This document shows, piece after piece, positions 1 through 6,426 of a stretch of DNA of 10,880 bases. The position numbers and the translations under genes were made by a program. Source of the stretch: an uncultured Pseudomonadota bacterium (GTDB taxonomy: Bacteria > SAR324 > NAC60-12); contig CAJXDX010000049.1 in NCBI GenBank assembly GCA_913052275.1, positions 1 through 10,880 on the forward strand, in the 5' to 3' direction. The notes beneath the pieces were generated by a model. It was given only the letters and a program-made list of their open reading frames with translations. It ran no database searches and was not told the origin of the DNA. Numbering within the stretch: the stretch's first letter is position 1; every line of letters starts with the position of its first letter.

Positions 1-1358
1 TCCTCCAGTCTGTCTCCGAAAATCTGCTGAAGTCGTTCTTCGCACTCATTTAATGAAGTCTGTTCATTCATACCCTGCTGAACGAATTCCTGAATCAAAG
101 GGTTTTTAGTGATTGCATAGTCTATCTCAGGATTGCTTCCCTGGACATAAGCTCCAATATTGATCAGGTCTTCAGCTTCACGGTACGTTGCCAGAGTACG
201 GCGCATTATCAGGTTTAAATCAAGGTGTTTTTGATCTACAACGTCAACCATAACCCGACTTGTTGATGCCAGCAGGTCAATTGCTGGATAAATGCCTTTT
301 TCCGCGATATCACGGCTGAGATAGATATGGCCATCAACAATGGCACGAATCGCGTCGGCGATGGGGTCATTTGCATCATCCCCCTCAACAAGTACTGTGT
401 AAAATCCTGTAATTGAGCCTGCACCCTCATGTGTGCCTGTTCTCTCCAGCAGACCTGGCAGCAAGGCAAAGACAGAAGGAGGAAAGCCTTTTGTTGTTGG
501 TGGTTCACCCGCGGCCAGTCCTATTTCGCGCTGTGCCATGGCAAATCTGGTGAGAGAATCCATGGAGAGCAGCACATCTTTTCCTTCGCTACGAAAATAT
601 TCAGCAATTGAAGTGGCCACATAAGCCCCGCGCATTCTGAGAAGAGGAGGCTGGTCAGAAGTTGCCACAACCACAACGGAACGGCGCATACCTTCTTCAC
701 CGAGATTGTCTTCAATAAATTCCAGAACTTCCTTGCCTCTCTCTCCCACAAGAGAAATTACGTTTATGTCCGCATCGGTATATCGGGCCATCATACCCAG
801 CAGCACTGATTTACCAACTCCCGAACCGGCCATGATGCCGATACGCTGTCCTCGACCGCAGGTCAGGCAGGAATTAATTGACCTTATTCCTACATCCAGT
901 GGCTGCTTGATACGCTTGCGATTCATGGGGTTGATTACTTCCGGATACAATGGAATTTCTGTTGATGTCAGTAGTTCTCCCTTTCCGTCAAGAGGTCGCA
1001 TTAACGGATCTAAAACCCTCCCCAGCAAACCATCTCCAACTGGTACCATTGCAGGACGCTCTTCTGGAACAACCCGGCATTTGGGGCCAATGCCATGCGC
1101 GTTATGCAAGGGCATGACTAGCATCCTGTCCTGGCGGAATCCCACAACTTCTGCGGCAACAGTGCTTCGTAACTCAGGATTGTATATCAGACACATTCCT
1201 CCAACAGCACAGCCTGGATTTGTTGCCTCAACCATGTTGCCAATCACCTGCATTACACGTCCTTCCCTGCGTACAGCAGGAAAATTCTCAATTTCTCTGA
1301 TGTAAGATCCCAGGTTGGAATAAACCGGCAAATCAACTGAATGTGATTCTGTCTGCAT
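1..1358 (-). CDS. fliI: Flagellar protein export ATPase FliI (3' end outside window)
   Basis: FliI is the cytoplasmic ATPase of the flagellar type III export apparatus; it works with FliH and FliJ to deliver rod, hook and filament subunits to the export gate. Reading back from the ATG at 1358-1356, the frame stays open for 452 codons to the window edge. It shows the F1-ATPase-beta-like core: Walker A AGSGVGKS at residues 177-184 (Lys183), GERGKE with the expected catalytic Glu206, and the Walker B segment LLSMDSLTRFA with Asp267, followed by the family signature AAGEPPTTKGFPPSVF. FliI proteins are usually about 430-460 residues, so only the last few codons are probably missing. The chosen Met precedes a normal FliI N-terminal beta domain; no Shine-Dalgarno sequence is visible before it. 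It follows fliH with a 122-base gap, wider than usual for this pair. The related type III secretion ATPase SctN is less likely given the fliF and fliH neighbours. Confidence 0.97.
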   Translation of the reverse strand, partial: MQTESHSVDLPVYSNLGSYIREIENFPAVRREGRVMQVIGNMVEATNPGCAVGGMCLIYNPELRSTVAAEVVGFRQDRMLVMPLHNAHGIGPKCRVVPEERPAMVPVGDGLLGRVLDPLMRPLDGKGELLTSTEIPLYPEVINPMNRKRIKQPLDVGIRSINSCLTCGRGQRIGIMAGSGVGKSVLLGMMARYTDADINVISLVGERGKEVLEFIEDNLGEEGMRRSVVVVATSDQPPLLRMRGAYVATSIAEYFRSEGKDVLLSMDSLTRFAMAQREIGLAAGEPPTTKGFPPSVFALLPGLLERTGTHEGAGSITGFYTVLVEGDDANDPIADAIRAIVDGHIYLSRDIAEKGIYPAIDLLASTSRVMVDVVDQKHLDLNLIMRRTLATYREAEDLINIGAYVQGSNPEIDYAITKNPLIQEFVQQGMNEQTSLNECEERLQQIFGDRLE

Positions 1359-1480
1359 GAAACAACTGGTCAGGTTTTAAAGGTTAAATTATTGCTTTGG
1401 TGATCTATATGAAAAAGATTAAGGGAAAGGAATCGGTTGTTGAAACTAAATGTTTTCAGCTGATCTTTTGAGTTGTCAGG
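1359..1480. other. fliH-fliI intergenic spacer
   Basis: This is a 122-base non-coding gap between the fliH stop and the fliI start, both on the minus strand. I see no good hairpin, no ribosome binding site before fliI and no convincing promoter. The words AACCTGAC occur twice on the minus strand, close to each end of the gap, which may be chance. fliH and fliI usually abut or overlap, so the spacer is itself unusual. Confidence 0.5.
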
Positions 1481-2923
1481 TTATTCCTCTAAAGAGTCTG
1501 CGGAAGTTACCTCAGTTTCTTCAGCTTCTGTATTCTTTTCCGGATCAGCTGGTACAGCAGATTCATTATTTTGTTCTGGAGCTGTTGTTTCAACTGGTAA
1601 GGAATTTTGTTCTGAAGGCTTCGTTTCAGTAGAATCTGCCGCGGCATCAGCCCCTTCTAGTGAATTATTATTTGACTCTTCTAAATGTTTTAAGGCCTCA
1701 TCCTCAAGGACAGAATCTTCCTTGTTAACAGCATCTTCTGAGTCTGATGTCAGAACAGCATCATCAGTTTTTTCTGTTTCAACAAATTTCTTCGGAGTTG
1801 TTTCCTGCTCTGTCTGCTCCTGAATCAAAGACTCATCTGAAATTTCAAGGTTTTGAGAATCAGCAGATTCTATTTTTGCAGCATTACTGTCCTGGTCAGG
1901 CGGCAGGTTAAAATCGTGGGCATCAATATCAACTTCATTTAAATGAGCTTGTCGGTTTTCGATTTGTTCATTTAAATTTTCTTCAATCAGGTTGAACTGT
2001 TCTTCAATGGAACGGCTGATAATTTCCTCATCAGATTCAACATTTATTGAACCAGGCTGCATTTCCGGGTTTTGCCTAATAACTAAATTTTGTTCTTCAC
2101 TTAGATAACGCTCCAGTTCAGTCTTGCTATTCAGCAGGAATTCGTAGTCATCAGGATGCAGGTAGAGATATATTTTTCCCTGTACCTCTGTTTCATGCAG
2201 TGCGGCCTGCACAATGTTTTTAATTACATCCTGGTTTAACTTAATTTCTTCGGCAACAATATTTTTTGAAATCTGCAAAGCTAATTTCACCAGCTCTTCC
2301 TCTGCCTGAAACCGGACAACCTTCCTTAATGAATCCAGCTGCTCAAGAATTTTATTTACCTGTTGAGCCAATGGTTCAGCTTCATCGTAACGCTGCTGCA
2401 TTCCCTGCAGACGTCCTGCCTCAAAACCCTCTTTGTGAGCTTCGTCTTTTATCTGCTGGACTTTGGTTTCAGTTTCAGACAACAGCTGTTTTCTCTGCTG
2501 CTCCGCGGCCTGATTTTCAGCAACAGTTTTCTGATGAATGCGATCCGTATCATTTGCCTGTTCCTCGATCTGTTTAAGCAGTTGAGCTTTATGTAATTTT
2601 GCTCCTTCTCTGATTGTTTCTGCAAACTCTTCTGCATCTGTCAAGAGACTGTTTTCCAGGAAAAACTCGGAATTTTTAAAGTCCTCAGACAGTTGAATTT
2701 TTTCGGCATCTGTTTTTACTTCTTGAAAGCCATTTGACTCTTTTGAGATAAAGTCTTCTGAAACTTCTTCCTCTTCAAAAGTGAGCGGCTTAAAAGACTC
2801 AATTTGATCGGAGATTGCCAAGTTTTCTGTTGGTGTTGAAATGCTTTCAGTGTTTTCTGATGTGGCATCAGCAACCGAGAAATCGGTCAAGGTAAAAGGT
2901 TTAAATTCATTCTCATCCAACAT
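1481..2923 (-). CDS. fliH: Flagellar assembly protein FliH with long acidic extensions
   Basis: FliH binds and regulates the export ATPase FliI and tethers it to the C ring through FliN. The recognisable core lies at about residues 95-325: a charged helical, coiled-coil-like stretch (95-180) containing GFEAGRLQGM at 166-175, then a FliH/YscL-type domain with FQAEEELVKLALQISKNIV (205-223) and LHPDDYEFL (255-263). At 480 residues it is about twice the common 220-260. Residues 1-95 are acidic and contain FKPFTLTDF (7-15) and a second version FKPLTFEEE (44-52); the first lines up with the Trp7/Trp10 region of Salmonella FliH that contacts FliN. Residues 331-480 hold about 44 Asp/Glu against 8 Lys/Arg, rich in Ser, Thr, Gln and Asn, with no predicted fold. 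The frame is unbroken, so this is not an obvious frameshift fusion. No Shine-Dalgarno sequence precedes the start. Family assignment is firm from core and context; the roles of the extensions are unknown. Confidence 0.92.
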   Translation of the reverse strand: MLDENEFKPFTLTDFSVADATSENTESISTPTENLAISDQIESFKPLTFEEEEVSEDFISKESNGFQEVKTDAEKIQLSEDFKNSEFFLENSLLTDAEEFAETIREGAKLHKAQLLKQIEEQANDTDRIHQKTVAENQAAEQQRKQLLSETETKVQQIKDEAHKEGFEAGRLQGMQQRYDEAEPLAQQVNKILEQLDSLRKVVRFQAEEELVKLALQISKNIVAEEIKLNQDVIKNIVQAALHETEVQGKIYLYLHPDDYEFLLNSKTELERYLSEEQNLVIRQNPEMQPGSINVESDEEIISRSIEEQFNLIEENLNEQIENRQAHLNEVDIDAHDFNLPPDQDSNAAKIESADSQNLEISDESLIQEQTEQETTPKKFVETEKTDDAVLTSDSEDAVNKEDSVLEDEALKHLEESNNNSLEGADAAADSTETKPSEQNSLPVETTAPEQNNESAVPADPEKNTEAEETEVTSADSLEE

Positions 2924-2960
2924 GAGATAGTTTTTAACTGGGAATTATTGTTTATAGTAT

Positions 2961-2993
2961 CTGTGATTCAGAAAAAAAAGAATCAGAACACAG
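2961..2993 (-). repeat. Imperfect inverted repeat in the fliF-fliH spacer
   Basis: On the minus strand GATTC and GAATC pair around a 10-base T-rich loop, and outer CTGT/ACAG arms extend the stem after a one-sided bulge of five bases. It lies about 40 bases before the fliH start. The stem is short and bulged, so it may be chance in AT-rich DNA; a role in fliH translation or mRNA processing is only a guess. Confidence 0.3.
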
Positions 2994-3017
2994 AAAAAAA
3001 TTATTGCAGTTCAATAA
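2994..3017 (-). terminator. Weak terminator-like hairpin after fliF
   Basis: On the minus strand TTATTG, a five-base loop and CAATAA form a 6-bp stem followed directly by seven T residues, starting about 20 bases past the fliF stop. The shape is that of an intrinsic terminator, but the stem has only one GC pair and would be weak. It could lower read-through into fliH rather than end transcription. It may equally be chance. Confidence 0.3.
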
Positions 3018-3037
3018 AACTGAATACCAGATCAATT

Positions 3038-4651
3038 TTATGATCGATCGCGCAGCCATGCACGTATCAGTGCGGAGGTCTTGAGTGGATCCTGCTTGGC
3101 AATTTCGAGAATCTTTTCCCTTGGAGGAATACCGGTCTCCCTTTCTGTTGGGATTTCCAGTTCCTCACCTTCCAACTCACCTATGGTTGCAGGCATTCCC
3201 ATCAGCAGATCAAGGTCTTCAGGTTTGGAGGTGAGTCTCTGAACCATCGGACGTATGACCAGCATTATCAAGGCCAGAATAGCCAGTCCGAGGGTTACAT
3301 AGCGTACTACATCAAGTATAAACTTGTTCCGGACTTTTGTGGCCTCAATTTCTGCGGCTTCATCTTCTTCAATTGCAGCTTCAAATGGCATATTTCCTAC
3401 AAACACAGTGTCACCACGTGCTTCATTATAGCCCATTGCGGCCTTTACCAAACCCACGATGGTTTCTTTTTCCTCTTCAGTCCAGGGGGTGTTTGTCCGG
3501 CCCATGGGATTGCCGCTTTCATCAATTATCTGCGAGCGCCGGTTGTCTAAAAGAACAGAGACACTGATGCGTACAACTTTTCCAACAGCGGACTCCATAA
3601 CAATCTCCTTGCGGCTGCTTTCGTAGTTACGAGTGGAGTTTTTCTTGCTGAATTCTGATACTGTTGCCGCCTCCCGACCTGATGCTTCAGGCAGGTTAGT
3701 TGTAACTCCTGCCGGACCTACAGGAACTGAGCGTGTTCCTGTTGAAGCTTCATCAACTACCTGCTCACTGACTACACTGGTTTGATCAGGATCGACCAGT
3801 TCTTCCTTGATGGTTTGTCTATCAAAACGCAGAGTTGCTGACACATTTACCCGGACTCGATCTTTTCCTACAACCTCCTCAATCTGCCTTACTACTTTTG
3901 CCTCAAGCTCTTTCTCAAAACGACTTTTGTACATATAGTTATCGTTCATTTTCCCACCTGCAGAATTGTCTGCAAATCCGCGGCTGAGCAAGGCTCCGTT
4001 TTGGTCTGTAACTTTGACATTTCTGGGAGCAAGGCCTTCAACTGCACTGGCAACGAGGTGAACAATTGTTTCAATCTGTCTTCTGCTGGCACCTGAGCTC
4101 GTAAGATTCAGCGCGATAGCTGCGGTTGGTTCTTCCTGGTTATCTGTAAACAGAGTTTTTTGAGGAATCGCAAGAGAGACTTTTGCAGACTTAACAACAT
4201 TAATAGTGGAAATCAGTCGTGCCAATTCACCTTCCTGAGCAACTCGGTATTTTACGCTTTGCTGAAATTCTGTTTCGCCCAGGCTTGGAGTAGAAAACAG
4301 GTCAAGAAACCCGACCCCACTTCCCGGCGAAACCTTTTCTTTTGCCAAAATTAATCGGGCCTGGTCAACTCTGTGTGGTTCTACCATAATGGTCCTGCCT
4401 CCGGGAGCAAGTAAATATGGGATTTGATTTTCCTGGAGCTTTTCTACTATAACGGCAGCATCACCGGGTTCCATATTAGAATACAGCGGAGCCCATGAGG
4501 GTCTGTTCGCAACAAAAATCAAACTCACCATTCCGATCAGGATTACGCCTATGGCCGCTAAAATAGTTATGCGTTTAGCAAGACTTAGAGAACCAAAAAA
4601 ATCCTGAAACTGAAATCTTACATCTGCGAGAGTACCGGCTTGCTCTGCCAT
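3038..4651 (-). CDS. fliF: Flagellar MS-ring protein FliF
   Basis: FliF forms the MS ring in the inner membrane, the base on which the flagellar export gate, rotor and rod assemble. At 537 residues it has the usual length and order: a short cytoplasmic N-terminus, a first membrane helix (about 28-48), ring-building domains (about 50-225, including APGGRTIMVEP at 82-92 and FQQSVKYRVAQEGELARLI at 129-147), a long periplasmic collar region (about 230-430), a second membrane helix (about 444-467), and a cytoplasmic tail ending DPLKTSALIRAWLRDRS. That ending is the conserved FliG-binding segment, so a FliG partner should exist although no fliG follows here. The ATG at 4651 gives a normal N-terminus; no Shine-Dalgarno sequence is visible. 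The gene follows the MATE gene after 174 bases holding a candidate sigma-54 promoter, so it probably starts its own transcription unit. Confidence 0.97.
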   Translation of the reverse strand: MAEQAGTLADVRFQFQDFFGSLSLAKRITILAAIGVILIGMVSLIFVANRPSWAPLYSNMEPGDAAVIVEKLQENQIPYLLAPGGRTIMVEPHRVDQARLILAKEKVSPGSGVGFLDLFSTPSLGETEFQQSVKYRVAQEGELARLISTINVVKSAKVSLAIPQKTLFTDNQEEPTAAIALNLTSSGASRRQIETIVHLVASAVEGLAPRNVKVTDQNGALLSRGFADNSAGGKMNDNYMYKSRFEKELEAKVVRQIEEVVGKDRVRVNVSATLRFDRQTIKEELVDPDQTSVVSEQVVDEASTGTRSVPVGPAGVTTNLPEASGREAATVSEFSKKNSTRNYESSRKEIVMESAVGKVVRISVSVLLDNRRSQIIDESGNPMGRTNTPWTEEEKETIVGLVKAAMGYNEARGDTVFVGNMPFEAAIEEDEAAEIEATKVRNKFILDVVRYVTLGLAILALIMLVIRPMVQRLTSKPEDLDLLMGMPATIGELEGEELEIPTERETGIPPREKILEIAKQDPLKTSALIRAWLRDRS

Positions 4652-4690
4652 TGTCGTGTTAATTTGTGATTAAGTTTTTGAGGAAAATGT

Positions 4691-4720
4691 AGCCTGATTC
4701 AAAGTTGCCAGAGTCAGGCT
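4691..4720. repeat. Hairpin-forming inverted repeat in the fliF leader
   Basis: AGCCTGATTC and GAGTCAGGCT flank a 10-base spacer. Seven outer pairs are perfect (AGCCTGA/TCAGGCT); on the plus strand a G-T wobble and two more pairs extend it, while on the minus strand that wobble is an A-C mismatch. It lies about 40 bases before the fliF start and downstream of the candidate sigma-54 promoter, so it would sit in the fliF 5' leader. No T-run follows directly on the minus strand, so it is not a classic terminator. It could be a leader structure, a protein-binding palindrome, or part of the MATE gene's 3' end. Confidence 0.5.
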
Positions 4721-4757
4721 TCGGAAAATTTATTTGCATTTTTGAAACAATCTCTCC

Positions 4758-4773
4758 TGCAAATACAATTCCA
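4758..4773 (-). promoter_or_regulatory. Candidate sigma-54 (-24/-12) promoter of fliF
   Basis: The minus strand reads TGGAATTGTATTTGCA. The GG and GC dinucleotides are separated by exactly ten bases, as sigma-54 holoenzyme requires, and nine of the eleven consensus bases of TGGCAC-N5-TTGCA match. The predicted start would be near 4747, giving a leader of about 95 bases before fliF. Sigma-54 controls MS-ring and export genes in many polar flagellates and deltaproteobacteria. One match in AT-rich DNA can be chance, and no activator site was identified. Confidence 0.45.
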
Positions 4774-4825
4774 AACTTTGAGTAATGCAGTATTGAAATT
4801 TTTTTATTAGTTAAAAATGCCTCTA

Positions 4826-6241
4826 TTAATAATGAGCCAGTTTCGTAATCTGGTCATCAGCAGATTTTTCAAGATAAGGAAGGTTTAAGAGGCGACGTGT
4901 AAGTATCTGGAAACGCCAGCAATGCATGACCCCGGCAATGCTCAAACCTGCAATCAGTCCCACCCACATGCCAACCGGCCCAAAATGGAAATGAAAACCC
5001 AACAGGTAGGCCATAGGCAAACCCATACCGCAGTAAGCCAGAACGTTTGCCAAAAACGGAACCCTGGTATCTTTTAGACCGCGCAGGGCACCTAATGCCC
5101 CGACCTGCATACCGTCAGATAACTGAAATATCGCGGCCATATATAATAACTGCACTGCCAGTGTCCGGACATTTTCCTCATAAGTGTAAAATCCCACAAT
5201 ATTTTCCGGAACTAAAATGAATATTGAAGCGGTTACAGCCATCACAATGATACAGAGAAAAATTCCAGCAAAACCAATATAACGAGCGTCCCTAGAGTTT
5301 CCTCTTCCTTTAGCTTGTCCCACCCTGATTGATATTGCTATTGATAACCCCAGCGGAACCATGAAGGTTACTGATGCTATGTTGATTGCTATCTGATGTC
5401 CGGACATGGCAGTAGCTCCAAACGTACCAATCATTAATGAAACCATGGCAAACATCCCAACTTCTGCTGTAAGGCTGAACCCGTTAGGTATTCCTATTCG
5501 TAAAATTTCACGCAGATAAAGCCATGCAGGTCTTTTGAAAGATACGTAATTTCTGTAGCTTTTAAATAAAGTAGATTTTAAACAATAAACCAACAGCACA
5601 GCAAACATTACCCAATGCACCAAACTGGTTGACCAGCCTGCCCCAACAGCCCCAAGTGCAGGAAATCCAAAATGTCCAAACATCAGGGTGTAGTTTCCAA
5701 TGATATTAATTCCAAGTCCTAATAAAGAAATATACATATTAGGCCGAGTATAGGACAGGCCTTCATTGAATGTTCTTAATACAATATAAGCGTAAACAGC
5801 CGGCATGCCCCAGCACAAAGCTCGTAAATATTCTCCAGCAACTCTAATCACCTCAGACTCATAGCCCATTAGATTCAAAACCGGTTCAGGATAGACCAGT
5901 ATGCAGATGCTGATCAAAGCCAGAGCCTGGCTGAGCCAGAGACCCTGAATTACATTGGCTGTAATTTCGGATGAATTTCCTCCACCATAAAGCTGAGAGA
6001 TAATTGCACGAACAGCGAACAATATTCCCAGCATCAGCAAAAACACTGGATGATAAAGTGCCGTTGCTATTGCCAGTCCTGCCAGATCATTTGAACTGAT
6101 GTGACCGGCCATCACTGTGTCAACAAACTGCATCATGACCTCCAGAAGCTGGGCTATGATTACCGGTATGCCCAGTTTTAAGGTTTGCAGTGATTCATAG
6201 CCAAATCTTTTTAAGTTTGAAAAAAGCAGAATTTCCTTCAT
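4826..6241 (-). CDS. MATE family multidrug/Na+ antiporter, NorM type
   Basis: This is a 12-helix inner-membrane exporter expected to expel cationic drugs or other organic compounds in exchange for Na+ or H+. The 471-residue length is standard for the family. Family segments are clear in both halves: IPVIIAQLLEVMMQFVDTVMAG (25-46, partly quoted by its key Asp41), TRPNMYISLLGLGINI (165-180), FGFPALGAVGAGWST (191-205), GHQIAINIASVTFMVPLG (281-298), SIRVGQAKGRG (304-314) and DGMQVGALGALRGLKDT (376-392). Asp41, Glu260 and Asp376 fall at a constant offset of five from Asp36, Glu255 and Asp371 of Vibrio cholerae NorM, residues tied to cation coupling. The substrate cannot be read from sequence. The ATG at 6241 is directly preceded by TGA and has no evident Shine-Dalgarno sequence. 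It diverges from ftsH and lies just upstream of fliF on the same strand, with no obvious functional link to motility. Confidence 0.93.
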   Translation of the reverse strand: MKEILLFSNLKRFGYESLQTLKLGIPVIIAQLLEVMMQFVDTVMAGHISSNDLAGLAIATALYHPVFLLMLGILFAVRAIISQLYGGGNSSEITANVIQGLWLSQALALISICILVYPEPVLNLMGYESEVIRVAGEYLRALCWGMPAVYAYIVLRTFNEGLSYTRPNMYISLLGLGINIIGNYTLMFGHFGFPALGAVGAGWSTSLVHWVMFAVLLVYCLKSTLFKSYRNYVSFKRPAWLYLREILRIGIPNGFSLTAEVGMFAMVSLMIGTFGATAMSGHQIAINIASVTFMVPLGLSIAISIRVGQAKGRGNSRDARYIGFAGIFLCIIVMAVTASIFILVPENIVGFYTYEENVRTLAVQLLYMAAIFQLSDGMQVGALGALRGLKDTRVPFLANVLAYCGMGLPMAYLLGFHFHFGPVGMWVGLIAGLSIAGVMHCWRFQILTRRLLNLPYLEKSADDQITKLAHY

Positions 6242-6426
6242 TCAGCAGAGATTGAATCGAATTTAAGTGTATAAAAAATAGCTTAACTGTCACCCCGGTA
6301 TTATGCTATCATATTCAGCTTATGGTACTTTATAGAAAAAAATATCCCACTTTTGCTGCATGGTAATTTTTCGTAAAGTTTTTCTACAAATGTTTTTATA
6401 CAAAGTTACAGTAAAGCATATTTAGA
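6242..6426. promoter_or_regulatory. Divergent promoter region between MATE gene and ftsH
   Basis: This 185-base AT-rich spacer must hold start signals for both the leftward MATE gene and the rightward ftsH unit. For the MATE gene, the minus strand has GTGACA (6293-6288) and TACACT (6271-6266) with a 16-base spacer, a fair but unproven sigma-70-like pair. For ftsH, a TATACA hexamer at 6397-6402 could be a -10 element, but no good -35 lies at the right distance. I found no clear heat-shock (sigma-32) promoter and no strong operator palindrome. Confidence 0.4.

Noticed and set aside
706..1305. Open frame of 199 codons on the plus strand
   Set aside because: It lies wholly antisense to the clear fliI reading frame and its translation resembles no family; it is a shadow of fliI codon structure.
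1..1358. FliI as a non-flagellar type III secretion ATPase (SctN)
   Set aside because: FliH and a flagellar FliF with FliG-binding tail are next to it, so the flagellar role is far more likely.
1420..1456. Sigma-28-like promoter before fliI (CCGAT on the minus strand)
   Set aside because: Only CCGAT of the -10 element matches and the -35 is poor; in AT-rich spacer DNA this is too weak to report.
1473..1823. Ser-rich open frame on the plus strand
   Set aside because: It mirrors the acidic low-complexity tail of fliH (GAA/GAC codons read as TTC/TCT), so the Ser/Phe-rich product is expected by chance.
1481..1933. FliH tail as a separate fused gene or frameshift product
   Set aside because: The frame is continuous, there is no internal start with a ribosome binding site, and no known domain is visible; an extension of FliH is the simpler reading.
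6333..6386. Inverted repeat TAGAAAAA/TTTTTCTA between the MATE gene and ftsH
   Set aside because: The arms are 8 bp, nearly all A/T, and 38 bases apart; such pairs are common by chance in this composition.
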